Below, one piece after another: positions 24,623 through 33,063 of a DNA stretch of 64,000 nt (its first letter is position 1; each line of letters begins with the position of its first letter). This DNA is from Bailinhaonella thermotolerans (GTDB lineage: Bacteria; Actinomycetota; Actinomycetes; Streptosporangiales; Streptosporangiaceae): assembly GCF_003594875.1 (NCBI RefSeq), contig NZ_QZEY01000001.1, positions 434,001 to 498,000 on the forward strand. Reading direction: 5' to 3'. A program made the translations under genes and the position numbers. The notes below the pieces were generated by a model. It was not told where the DNA came from, ran no database searches, and saw only the letters and a program-made list of their open reading frames with translations.

Positions 24623-26773
24623 CTACTGGCAGGTGATGGCGGCGTCGGCGAAGTCGGCGTGGTCGGAGGTGGCGTTGTCGCCGCCGTTGGTCGCGACCAG
24701 CCGGACGTGGCGCGCGCCGCGGATGTCGGCGGTGACCTTCTGCGCGGGCCGGGCGCCGGTGAGCAGCTCCGAGCGCGCGACCCGGCCGCCGTCGGCCCAG
24801 ACCTCGAACACCGCGGAGCCGGCCTCGCCCACCTCGTCGTCGATGCCGGCGGAGAACTCCACGGTGGTGCAGCGCCCGGCGGCGTAGTACTCGATGTCGG
24901 CGGGCGCGTGGGCGCCGAGGCCCTTGGCGTACCGGACGCCCTGGATGGTGATCGGCTTCCCGTCGCCGGCGGCCCGTTCCCCGTTGCTGGTGTCCTTCTC
25001 GACCGGGCCGAAGTGGTTCTTGGCGTTCGTCCAGGTCAGGTCGCTGAGGTAGGTCCGGCCTGAGGGGGGCGCGGTGGCGACGGCGACGGAGGCGGCGGCC
25101 GTCTGGGTGCCGGCGCTGGAGGTGACGGTGGCGCTCAGGGCGTACGGCCCGGGGGCGGCGCCGGCGGGCGGGGTGACGGACCAGGTCACGGTGAACGTCT
25201 CGGAGCCGTCGAGGCGGGCCGCGCGGGTGCTGGAGCGGGCGTCGGCCCGCCAGCCGTCCGGGGCGGTGAGCGCGACGCGCACGTCGCGCAGCCGGCCGGT
25301 GGCCCCGGTGTTGGTCACGCGGGTGACGATGTCGCCCGATCGGCCGGGCTCCAGGGTGGTGGGCCGGTCGTCGCCGAGGGCGCCCGGGTCCACCTCGACC
25401 GTCACCAGCGGCGGGGCCTGCTCGCGGCTGGGGCCGACGCGGTACAGCACGGCGGCGTGCGCGGGCACCTGGGCGGCGATGGTGCCGCCGGTCGAGGTGA
25501 CGGCGCCGGTCCACAGCTCCTCGACGCGGTGGCGGCCGCGGCCCAGCCCGGCCCGGGCCAGGGTCGTGGAGATCGTCGCCGCGCGGTCGCTCTCGTTGAA
25601 CAGGGCGATCGCGCGGTCGCCGTTCGCCAGCGGCTTGGCCAGCACGTGGTACCAGCCGTCGCTGCTGACCAGCCGCGCCTGGACGCCGAGCCCGTCCTGG
25701 TTCACCGCGATCACCTTGGGGTTGGCGACGACGGCGGCGGGCGCCTTGGCGGGGTCGGCCTGGAGCATGAGCGGGGCGGCGCCGACCGCCCACAGGGTGA
25801 ACTGGGCGCGGTACTCGGTCTCGGTCATCCCGCCGCGCCCGGCCTGGATGAGGTCGGGGTCGGCCCAGCTCCCCGGTCCGGCGTACTCGGCCCGGAGCTG
25901 GTTGAACTCCCAGATGTCCACCATGTTGGCGTAGGTGTCGGCGATGGGCCGGTTGTAGACGTTGGTCCGCCAGGTCGTGGCGCCGGCGCCCTTGGCCCAG
26001 AGCCACGGGACGGTGCTGCCGTCCTCGTTGTTCATGGCGAAGACGACGCCGTCGCCGAGGGCCTGGCGCATGCGCGGGTAGAGGGTCTCGGCGATCTGCC
26101 GGACGTTCTGGCCGGGGAAGTCGGCGGTGGGGATGTTGCACCAGTCGTACTTGACGTAGTCGACGCCCCAGGCCTTCACCCGGGCGGCGTCGGCGGCCTC
26201 GTTCTTGTACGAGCCGGCGCCGCCGCCCGCGCACGCCTTGGTGCCGGCCGACAGCGAGACGCCCAGCTTGAGGCCCTTGCCGTGGACGTACGCGGCGAGG
26301 GCCTCGACGCCGCCGGGGAAGCGGGCGCGGTCGGGGACGAGCGCGCCGTCCGCGCGCTGGGCGGCCAGCCAGCAGTCGTCGATGACGACGTGCCGGTAGC
26401 CGAGGGGGGCCAGCGGCGCCAGGGCGTCGGCGGCCTGCCGTACGGCGGCCTCGGTGACCGAGCAGCCCAGGGAGCGGCTGTTCCAGCCCATCGGGGGCGC
26501 GTACGGCGCCTCGCCGGGCGCGGGCGTCGCCGACGGCGCCGGCGACGGGGTCGCCTCCGAGGCCGGAGTCGGAGTCGGGGCCGGAGGCGTGGCCGGGGCC
26601 GGGGCCGGGGGCGGAACCGAGGTCGAGGAGGCGGCCGGGGGCGTGGCCGGGGTCGCGGGCACGGACGTCGCGGGCGCGTCCGGGGGCGGCGCGGGCGAGG
26701 CCGCGGCGGCGGACGAGGCGAGTAAGGGCAGCGTGAGGAGGGCGGCCGCGGCGGCCGCCGTGGTGACGCGCAT
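24623..26773 (-). CDS. secreted alpha-galactosidase-type enzyme (GH27) with NPCBM domain
   Basis: 716 aa exported enzyme. Signal peptide at residues 1-25, then an unusual ~65-residue Pro/Ala/Thr linker placed before the catalytic domain. The GH27 barrel starts PPMGWNSRSLGC; the nucleophile is Asp in YVKYDWCN (about 210) and the acid/base is Asp in WADPDLIQAG (about 305). Next come the beta-sandwich domain, a NEW3-like domain (about 450-565, PGRSGDIVTRVTNTG) and a C-terminal NPCBM carbohydrate-binding domain (about 575-716, GVRYAKGLGAHAPADIEY). It should remove terminal alpha-galactose (or alpha-GalNAc, since the family includes both) outside the cell. It lies in the ROK-linked operon, upstream of GH20. 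Confidence 0.9.
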   Translation of the reverse strand: MRVTTAAAAAALLTLPLLASSAAAASPAPPPDAPATSVPATPATPPAASSTSVPPPAPAPATPPAPTPTPASEATPSPAPSATPAPGEAPYAPPMGWNSRSLGCSVTEAAVRQAADALAPLAPLGYRHVVIDDCWLAAQRADGALVPDRARFPGGVEALAAYVHGKGLKLGVSLSAGTKACAGGGAGSYKNEAADAARVKAWGVDYVKYDWCNIPTADFPGQNVRQIAETLYPRMRQALGDGVVFAMNNEDGSTVPWLWAKGAGATTWRTNVYNRPIADTYANMVDIWEFNQLRAEYAGPGSWADPDLIQAGRGGMTETEYRAQFTLWAVGAAPLMLQADPAKAPAAVVANPKVIAVNQDGLGVQARLVSSDGWYHVLAKPLANGDRAIALFNESDRAATISTTLARAGLGRGRHRVEELWTGAVTSTGGTIAAQVPAHAAVLYRVGPSREQAPPLVTVEVDPGALGDDRPTTLEPGRSGDIVTRVTNTGATGRLRDVRVALTAPDGWRADARSSTRAARLDGSETFTVTWSVTPPAGAAPGPYALSATVTSSAGTQTAAASVAVATAPPSGRTYLSDLTWTNAKNHFGPVEKDTSNGERAAGDGKPITIQGVRYAKGLGAHAPADIEYYAAGRCTTVEFSAGIDDEVGEAGSAVFEVWADGGRVARSELLTGARPAQKVTADIRGARHVRLVATNGGDNATSDHADFADAAITCQ

Positions 26774-26786
26774 AGTGGGGGTCCCG

Positions 26787-28331
26787 TCAGGCCGGGTTGA
26801 GCCGGGGGGCGCCCGGTTCGACGACGAAGGAGCCGGAGGTGTAGGCGGGGGCGTACGGCTCGGTCACGCGGGACAGCGAGCGGAAGTCCACCTTCATCTC
26901 CTGCGGGGTGATCCGCGCCCGGACGTAGCCGCGGCGGCCGTTGAAGAACTTCACGTGCGGGTTCTCGGCGAGCAGGGCCCGCGTGTCCGGGTACTCGTCG
27001 GCGCCGTTGCCCGCGCTGGTGACCGAGGTGGTGACCAGTTCGACGGCGACGGACTTGGAGTCGGGCCGCTGGTGGTCGAGCTTGACCTCGCCGGCCCAGT
27101 GGGAGTGCACGTCGCCGGTGAGCACGACGGCGTTGCGCCGGTACCGGTCGATCGCCGCCGCCAGCCGGTTGCGGGAGGCGACGTAGCCGTCCCAGCCGTC
27201 GTTGGAGTAGCCCTTGCCCTCGCCGACGGTCCAGTCCATCTCCATCAGGAAGACCTGCTGGCCGAGCAGGTCCCAGGTGGCGCGGGAGTCGCGCAGCTCA
27301 CGGTCGAGCCAGGCCTCCTGCTCGGCGCCGAGGATGGTGCGGTTCGGTTCGAGCCGCTCGGCGCAGTCGGCCCCGATCGTGCCGGTCTTGCCGCCGCAGG
27401 CGTACAGGTCCCGGTACTGGCGGGTGTCGAGCAGGTGCAGGTTGGCGACGGAGCCCCAGCGGAGGGAACGGTGCAGGCGCAGGGCCGAGCCGTTCGGGCG
27501 CTGGGCGCGGCGCAGCGGCATGTTCTCGTAGTAGGCCTGGAAGGCGGCGGCCCGGCGCTTGAGGAAGTTCGGGTCCGGCTGCTCGGGGACGTCGCCGGCC
27601 CAGGCGTTCTCGATGTCGTGGTCGTCCCAGACCACGGCCCAGGGGGCGATGGCGTGGGCGAGCTGGGACTCGGGGTCGGCCTTGTGCTGGGCGTGCCGCA
27701 GCCGGTACCCGGCCAGGTCGAAGCACTCGCCGCCGGCCTGGTCGCGGACGGGGTACTTGTAGTCGCCGTACTCGTAGATGTAGTCGCCGAGGAAGGCGAT
27801 GAGGTCCGGCTCGTCCTCGGCCATGCGGCGGTACGCGGTGAACCAGCCGGTCTGGTAGTCGGCGCACGAGGTGAACGACAGGTTCAGCGGCCGGGACCGG
27901 GTGCCGGGGGCGGGGGCGGTGAGCGTGCGGCCGGCCGGGGAGATCTGGCCGGCGGCGCGGAACCGGTAGAAGTACTCGGCGCCGGGGGCGAGGTGGTCCA
28001 GCTCGACGTGCACGCTGTGGGCGGCCTCGGGCCGGGCGATCGCGGTGCCCCGCCGTACGACGCGGCGGAAGCCCTCGTCGGCGGCGATCTGCCACTCCAC
28101 GGGGACGGGGCGGGACGGCATGCCGCCGAGCCCGTCGGGGGCGATCGGGTCGACGGCGAGCCGCGTCCACAGCACCACGCCGTCGTGGGTCGGCTCGCCC
28201 GAGGCGACGCCGAGCGTGAAGGGGTCGGACAGGGGGGCGCGGCGGGCCGCCGCGCGCGCGGGCGAGGCGCCCAGCGCGGCGGTCAGGCCCAGGGTCGCGC
28301 CCCCGGCGAGCAGTGAACGCCGGGTGATCAT
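26787..28331 (-). CDS. phoD: PhoD-type alkaline phosphatase/phosphodiesterase, Tat-exported
   Basis: 514 aa with a twin-arginine signal (TRRSLLAGG, residues 3-11) and a PhoD N-terminal domain (DPFTLGVASGEPTHDGVVLWTRL, part shown). The metallophosphatase core contains SCADYQTGWF, AFLGDYIYEYG, VVWDDHDIENAW, QQVFLMEMDW and VVLTGDVHSHW, the usual metal ligands (Asp, Tyr, Asp-His, His). It should cleave phosphomonoesters or diesters outside the cell, binding Fe/Ca in the family. ATG 28331 follows AGGGA. Its place inside a glycosidase/ABC operon is unusual for phoD, which is normally under PhoP control, and suggests phosphate-decorated glycans as substrate (inference). Confidence 0.9.
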   Translation of the reverse strand: MITRRSLLAGGATLGLTAALGASPARAAARRAPLSDPFTLGVASGEPTHDGVVLWTRLAVDPIAPDGLGGMPSRPVPVEWQIAADEGFRRVVRRGTAIARPEAAHSVHVELDHLAPGAEYFYRFRAAGQISPAGRTLTAPAPGTRSRPLNLSFTSCADYQTGWFTAYRRMAEDEPDLIAFLGDYIYEYGDYKYPVRDQAGGECFDLAGYRLRHAQHKADPESQLAHAIAPWAVVWDDHDIENAWAGDVPEQPDPNFLKRRAAAFQAYYENMPLRRAQRPNGSALRLHRSLRWGSVANLHLLDTRQYRDLYACGGKTGTIGADCAERLEPNRTILGAEQEAWLDRELRDSRATWDLLGQQVFLMEMDWTVGEGKGYSNDGWDGYVASRNRLAAAIDRYRRNAVVLTGDVHSHWAGEVKLDHQRPDSKSVAVELVTTSVTSAGNGADEYPDTRALLAENPHVKFFNGRRGYVRARITPQEMKVDFRSLSRVTEPYAPAYTSGSFVVEPGAPRLNPA

Positions 28332-28339
28332 GTGGTCCC

Positions 28340-29665
28340 TCACTTGACGGTCGCGTTACCCGTGGTGACCGCCTGGTCCGCGGCCTGCTTCGGGGTGATC
28401 TTGCCGAGGTACATCTCGTTGAAGATCTGCACGAGCTTGGTCTCGAAGGCGGTGAAGCCGGTGGTGACGGGCAGCGCGAAGGTCGTGCCGCGCGACTGCT
28501 CCAGGAACGGCTCGACGTCGACCTTCTTGGTCTTCCAGTAGTCGACGTAGCCCTGGGCCAGGCCGTCGAGCGCGGGGAAGACGTAGCCGCCGTCGGCCAT
28601 CACCTTCTGCGCCTCCGCGGAGCCGAGGTAGGCGGCCAGCTTCATCGCCTCGGCCGGGTGGTCGCTCTTGGCGTAGACGGCCTCGGCCAGGCCGTTGAGG
28701 TTCACCGCGCGCCCGGCCGGGCCCTCGGGCATGGGCGCGATGCCGAGCTCGAACGACAGCTCGGGGGCCACGAACGGCAGCAGCGCGTTGTTCGCCGGGA
28801 ACATGGCGACCTGTCCCGCCTTGAACATGTCGTTGATCTTGTCGCTGGGCGGGTTGGTCTGCGTCGCGGGCGGCGAGACGTGGTGCTTGTTGACCAGGTC
28901 CACGCCGAACTGGAGGGCCTGCACGGACGCGTCGTCGTTGAAGGCGTACTTCCCGAACGGCTTGTCCAGCAGCTTGCCGCCGTTGGAGGCCACCCAGTTC
29001 ATCCACTGCGTCTGGTAGTGGTTCCAGGAGGCGAAGCCGTACGTCTTGACCGAGGCCGGGTCGAAGCCGGACTCGCCGGGGTGCTTGCCCTTGGCGTCCA
29101 CGGTGAGCTTGCGCGCGGTCTCCAGGAACGTGCCGGAGCCGTCGGGCTTCCAGGTGAGCTTGTCGGGCATCTCGACGCCCGCCTTCTTGAACAGGTCCTT
29201 GTTGTAGAACAGGCCGACGATGCCCCAGTCCTTCGGGACGCCGTAGAGCTTGCCCTCGTAGGTGAAGGTCTGGACGACGGTCTGGTGGTACTTGGACGCG
29301 TCGATCTTGGCCGGGGCGACGTCGGCCAGCACGCCCTTGGTGACGTACTCGGGGAACTGGCTCGGCGCCATCCAGAACACGTCGGGCGCGGTGCCCGCGA
29401 CCGCGTCCGCGGTGAGCTTGGTCCAGTACTGGTCCCAGGGCAGCAGCTCGATCGACACGTCGATGCCGGGGTTGGCCTTCTCGAAGTTCGCGATGACCTT
29501 CTCGTAGCCGGCCTTCTGCTGTTCGTCCCAGAGCCGGTACGTCAGGGCGACCTTGCCGTCCTGGCCGCCACCGCCGCCGCCGTCGCCGTCGCCGCAGCCG
29601 GTGAGCGCGAGCAGGGCGGCGCCCAGGAGCGCCCCGGCCCAGCGAATCCGGGGGAAGTGCTTCAT
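28340..29665 (-). CDS. ABC transporter extracellular sugar-binding lipoprotein
   Basis: 441 aa family-1 solute-binding protein. It has a lipoprotein signal with lipobox LLALTGCGD (Cys about 23), followed by a Gly/Asp-rich tether and the binding-protein body (VALTYRLWDEQQKAGYEKV, APDVFWMAPSQFPEYV). It should be anchored outside the membrane and deliver an oligosaccharide to the two permeases encoded upstream. No ATPase gene is present, as is usual for actinobacterial CUT1 systems that share a common MsiK-type ATPase. It sits 8 bp from phoD and 13 bp from the permease, in one operon. Confidence 0.9.
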   Translation of the reverse strand: MKHFPRIRWAGALLGAALLALTGCGDGDGGGGGGQDGKVALTYRLWDEQQKAGYEKVIANFEKANPGIDVSIELLPWDQYWTKLTADAVAGTAPDVFWMAPSQFPEYVTKGVLADVAPAKIDASKYHQTVVQTFTYEGKLYGVPKDWGIVGLFYNKDLFKKAGVEMPDKLTWKPDGSGTFLETARKLTVDAKGKHPGESGFDPASVKTYGFASWNHYQTQWMNWVASNGGKLLDKPFGKYAFNDDASVQALQFGVDLVNKHHVSPPATQTNPPSDKINDMFKAGQVAMFPANNALLPFVAPELSFELGIAPMPEGPAGRAVNLNGLAEAVYAKSDHPAEAMKLAAYLGSAEAQKVMADGGYVFPALDGLAQGYVDYWKTKKVDVEPFLEQSRGTTFALPVTTGFTAFETKLVQIFNEMYLGKITPKQAADQAVTTGNATVK

Positions 29666-29678
29666 TCGCTGACCTCTT

Positions 29679-30488
29679 CTACTTGAGGCCGGTGAGGGCC
29701 ACCGACCGGACGATGTACTTCTGGCAGAAGACGAAGACGACGAGCATCGGCAGCAGGGCGATCAGGCCGCCGGCCATCATGAGGTTGTAGTCGGTCCCGA
29801 TGCCGCCCTTGAGCGTGGCGATCGCCACGGTGATCACGCGGGTGCCCTCGCCGCTGGTGACGATCAGCGGCCACAGGAAGCTGTTCCACGAGGAGATCAC
29901 GGTGATGATGGCGAGGGTGCCCAGCGCCGGGCGGCACAGCGGCAGCAGGATGCGCACCAGGATCGTCAGCGGGCCGGCGCCGTCGATGCGCGCCGCCTCC
30001 TCCAGCCCGGAGGGCAGGGTCCGCAGGAACTGCCGCATCAGGAAGATCCCGTACGGCGTGCCGAGCACGTACGGCGCGAGCAGGCCGTACCACGTGTTGA
30101 CCAGGTCCAGCTCCCGCATGATCAGGAACAGCGGGATCATCGTGACGGCGCTCGGCACCATCATCGTCGCGACGTACAGCCAGAACAGCACCTCCCGGCC
30201 GCGGAAGCGCAGCCGCGCGAACGCGTAGGCGGCGAAGGTGGTGAACACGAGCTGGCCCGCGGTCAGCACCGCCGTCATCACGAGCGTGTTGAGGATGTAG
30301 CGGGGGAAGTCGCCCGACAGGAACCGGGTCAGGTTCGCCGTGGTCGGCGGCAGGCCGGGGACCCACGGCGCGGTGGTGTTGAGCTGGCCCTGCGACTTGA
30401 ACGCGGTCAGCACCACGAGCAGGTAGGGGAAGAGGGAGACGAACGCGCCCACGGCGAGCACGACGTGGAGCAGCAGTCGCTTGGTCAT
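29679..30488 (-). CDS. carbohydrate ABC transporter permease (MalG/LacG-type)
   Basis: 269 aa with six predicted helices and the inner-membrane coupling loop EEAARIDGAGPLTILVRILLP (EAA motif, quoted in part). N-terminal helix HVVLAVGAFVSLFPYLLVVLTAF. CUT1-family membrane subunit for sugar import, forming a heterodimer with the permease encoded just upstream (7-bp gap). ATG 30488. Confidence 0.9.
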   Translation of the reverse strand: MTKRLLLHVVLAVGAFVSLFPYLLVVLTAFKSQGQLNTTAPWVPGLPPTTANLTRFLSGDFPRYILNTLVMTAVLTAGQLVFTTFAAYAFARLRFRGREVLFWLYVATMMVPSAVTMIPLFLIMRELDLVNTWYGLLAPYVLGTPYGIFLMRQFLRTLPSGLEEAARIDGAGPLTILVRILLPLCRPALGTLAIITVISSWNSFLWPLIVTSGEGTRVITVAIATLKGGIGTDYNLMMAGGLIALLPMLVVFVFCQKYIVRSVALTGLK

Positions 30489-30495
30489 GGCATCC

Positions 30496-31590
30496 TCAGC
30501 CGAGGTCGTAGGTGGTGCGCTTGCCGAAGAACCGGACCTGCGCCAGGGTGACCGCGAAGATGAGCGCGAAGAGCAGCATCGACAGGGTCGAGGCGTAGCC
30601 GAAGTCGAACGCGCGGAAGGCGGTCTGGAAGATCGTGAAGTTGATGACCGCGGTGCTCCCGCTCGGGCCGCCCTCGGTCATCACGAAGACCGTGTCGAAG
30701 ACCTGGAAGGCGCCGATGAGGTTCGTCACCATGACGAAGAACATCGTGGGGTTGAGCAGGGGCAGGGTGATCCGCCAGAACCGCTGCGAGGCGGTCGCGC
30801 CGTCGGTCGCGGCCGCGTCGTGCAGCTCCTTGGGCACGCCCTGCAGCCCGGCGAGGAAGAACAGCATGTTGTAGCCGGTGTTCTGCCAGACGCTCACGAG
30901 CGCGACGGCCGGCAGCGCCCAGGACGGGTCCGACAGCCACTCCGGGCCGTGCACCCCGACCAGGGCGAGCGCGCGGTTGAGCGCGCCGTCGCGGGGGTCG
31001 AAGATCCAGGTCCAGACCAGGCCCAGCACGATCGGGGTGGCCATCCACGGCACGACGAACAGCGCCCGGTAGATCCGCACGCCCCGCACGCGCCGGTCCA
31101 GGAGCAGGGCCAGGGCCAGCGCGAGCACGGTCTGCAGGGGGATGCACAGCAGGACGTACAGGACGGTGACCCACACCGAGCGCCACGCCTCGGCGTCGCC
31201 CGCCAGGCGGCGGTAGTTGTCGACGCCGGCGAAGGTGGGCTCGGACAGCAGCTCCCAGTGGAAGAAGCTCAGGACGAAGACCACGACCATGGGGAGCAGC
31301 AGGAACGCCAGCACCCCGAACAGGCTGGGCGCGACGAACAGGTACGCGTACCAGTCGCCTCTCCCCCGCTTGCGGCCGGGGCGCGCCCTGGCGCCGGCCG
31401 TACGGCCCGCCGCCGGCGGCGCGGTGCCCGGCGGTACGGCTCCCGCCGGGCCCGCCGGCGCCGGCCCTGGCACGGGCGTCCCCTGGGCGGTCGCCTCCGG
31501 GGTCTCCGGGGTCTCCGGCTTCCCGGAGTCGTCCGGGGCGGGCGTCCCGGCGGGGCCCGTCGGGCGGGTGTTGGCGCCGGGCCTGGTCAC
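30496..31590 (-). CDS. carbohydrate ABC transporter permease (MalF/LacF-type) with long N-terminal tail
   Basis: 364 aa. The first ~80 residues are a Pro/Gly/Ala/Thr-rich low-complexity cytoplasmic tail ending in Arg-rich RPGRKRGRGDW. Six helices follow, from AYLFVAPSLFGVLAFLLLP, with the EAA loop ELHDAAATDGATASQRFWRITLP (partly shown). GTG 31590 overlaps the stop of the GH36 gene (GTGA), so translation is coupled. The extended tail is unusual for this family and may be dispensable. It pairs with the permease at 29679. Confidence 0.9.
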   Translation of the reverse strand: MTRPGANTRPTGPAGTPAPDDSGKPETPETPEATAQGTPVPGPAPAGPAGAVPPGTAPPAAGRTAGARARPGRKRGRGDWYAYLFVAPSLFGVLAFLLLPMVVVFVLSFFHWELLSEPTFAGVDNYRRLAGDAEAWRSVWVTVLYVLLCIPLQTVLALALALLLDRRVRGVRIYRALFVVPWMATPIVLGLVWTWIFDPRDGALNRALALVGVHGPEWLSDPSWALPAVALVSVWQNTGYNMLFFLAGLQGVPKELHDAAATDGATASQRFWRITLPLLNPTMFFVMVTNLIGAFQVFDTVFVMTEGGPSGSTAVINFTIFQTAFRAFDFGYASTLSMLLFALIFAVTLAQVRFFGKRTTYDLG

Positions 31591-32897
31591 GACGGCACCG
31601 TGGCGGTGGGGATCATCAGGCGGCGGGTCGTCTCCAGCCCCCACGGGTCCAGGGCGGCGATCGGGTCGCTGGAGCCGCGCAGGCCGCCGGTGGCCGCGAT
31701 GTGCGCCGCCCACTCGCGGCGGGCCTCGACCTCCGGCCGCACGATGATGCAGTCCGGGTCGTTGACCCACCAGCGCGCGTGCAGGAACTCCCGGGCCGCG
31801 CCGGTGAGGCGGGCGCCGAGCTGCGACGGCTGGCTGATGTCGCCGGACTTGGGGTGCAGGGTGGGCGCGATGTCGGGGCTGACCCGCATGATGTCCACGA
31901 GGCCGAGGCTGGGCAGCAGGGGCGCGCCGCAGCCGTGCAGGGTGGCCGCGGGGCCCGCGCCCCGGCGGATCAGCTCCAGGCCGCGCCGGTAGGCCGCGAC
32001 GGGGTCCAGGTCCTCGTGGCGGCCGCCGGCCAGGGCCCCGGCGTAGAGGTAGTCGAGCTTGAAGTGGCTGATGCCGAGGGCCGCGAGAGAGCGGAACACG
32101 CTCACCAGGTGCTCGGCGGCGTCGGGGTGGGTCACGTCGAGGACGGCGAGCTCCTGGTCCCACATGTGACCCGCGTACGCGTCCCGCACCAGCCAGTCGG
32201 GGTGCTCGGTGAAGAGCCGGCTGCCGTGTCCCACCAGGAAGGGGGCGGTCCAGATCCCGACGCGCTTGCCGGTCTCGGCGACGGCGCCGACCGCCCGCTC
32301 CAGCGAGCCGAACCCGGGCCGCGGGTCCAGCCAGTCGCCGATCCCCGCCTCGTAGCCGTCGTCGATGAGGATCATGTCCGCGCCCAGGCCGTGGCGGTCG
32401 GCCAGCCTGAGGTTCTCCAGGACGTCGGCCTCGGTGACCTTGTCCCAGTAGCCGTACCAGGTGCACCACATGGGCGGGACGGCCGGGAACGCCTCGGGCG
32501 CGTACCCCTCGGCGATCTCCTCGGCCCACACGCGCAGGGCGAGGTCGAGGTCGCCCTCGACGCGGCGGTGCCGTACCTGGCCGTCGGCGGAGACGACGAG
32601 GCGGTCGCCCTCGCGGCGGGCGCGGATCGACGGCACCTGGAGCGGGCTGGGCGCCGACCACAGCTCGACCGCGCCGTCGCCCGTCTCGATCGCCAGCAGA
32701 CCCTCGCCCTGGAACACCCCGCCGGGGACGGGGGTCTCCGGGCGGTAGCAGAGGATCTGGATCGTGGCGTCGGCGGGCCTGGGGGGCGTGGCGTCGAGGG
32801 CGTAGGCGCCGGTGGGGCTCCAGGACTGCCAGCCGTGCTCGTACACGCGTGCCCGTCCGTGGACGTACCCCGTCTCGCCGATGTCCGTGAACGGCAT
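31587..32897 (-). CDS. alpha-galactosidase, glycoside hydrolase family 36 (short form)
   Basis: 436 aa, cytoplasmic. It retains the GH36 barrel with nucleophile Asp in HFKLDYLY (about 282) and acid/base Asp in RVSPDIAP (about 342). Conserved segments are HGWQSWSPTG at the N-terminus, MWCTWYGYWDKV and MILIDDGYE. It is much shorter than the 650-730 residues of typical GH36 enzymes because most of the N-terminal beta-supersandwich is lacking. As first gene of the operon it should hydrolyse imported alpha-galactosides inside the cell. ATG 32897; its upstream region carries the 22-bp box at 32917-32938. Confidence 0.85.
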   Translation of the reverse strand: MPFTDIGETGYVHGRARVYEHGWQSWSPTGAYALDATPPRPADATIQILCYRPETPVPGGVFQGEGLLAIETGDGAVELWSAPSPLQVPSIRARREGDRLVVSADGQVRHRRVEGDLDLALRVWAEEIAEGYAPEAFPAVPPMWCTWYGYWDKVTEADVLENLRLADRHGLGADMILIDDGYEAGIGDWLDPRPGFGSLERAVGAVAETGKRVGIWTAPFLVGHGSRLFTEHPDWLVRDAYAGHMWDQELAVLDVTHPDAAEHLVSVFRSLAALGISHFKLDYLYAGALAGGRHEDLDPVAAYRRGLELIRRGAGPAATLHGCGAPLLPSLGLVDIMRVSPDIAPTLHPKSGDISQPSQLGARLTGAAREFLHARWWVNDPDCIIVRPEVEARREWAAHIAATGGLRGSSDPIAALDPWGLETTRRLMIPTATVPS

Positions 32898-32916
32898 CAG
32901 ATCTTCTTTCTCTCAA

Positions 32917-32938
32917 CTTACGAAGGAGAGCTACATTA
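32917..32938. promoter_or_regulatory. 22-bp regulatory box upstream of the glycan operon (copy 1)
   Basis: On the plus strand CTTACGAAGGAGAGCTAC followed by ATTA; it matches 16-17 of 22 positions of the box at 33034-33055 in the same orientation. It lies 20-41 bp before the GH36 start and overlaps the likely promoter (minus strand TTAGTAATG). It is a probable binding site for the divergent ROK regulator. Confidence 0.7.
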
Positions 32939-33033
32939 CTAACATGATGATCTTGAGGGGTCAATGGGTGATTTGCCGGAAAACGGGAGGCGAAGCGGGC
33001 TGAGCCGTACGGCAAGCTCTGGCATAATCCCGA

Positions 33034-33055
33034 GTTACGTAGGAGACTTACGTTA
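33034..33055. promoter_or_regulatory. 22-bp regulatory box upstream of the ROK gene (copy 2)
   Basis: GTTACGTAGGAGACTTAC followed by GTTA, immediately after a good -10 element (CATAAT, 33023-33028), so a bound repressor would cover the transcription start. The ROK gene starts at 33064. The near-identical copy at 32917-32938 links the regulator to the divergent operon. Confidence 0.7.
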
Positions 33056-33063
33056 GGGCGGCG

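Noticed and set aside
26454-28316. Long plus-strand open frame opposite phoD
   Set aside because: Gly/Val/Asp-rich antisense translation of the phoD and GH27 genes with no family resemblance; frame openness follows from high GC.
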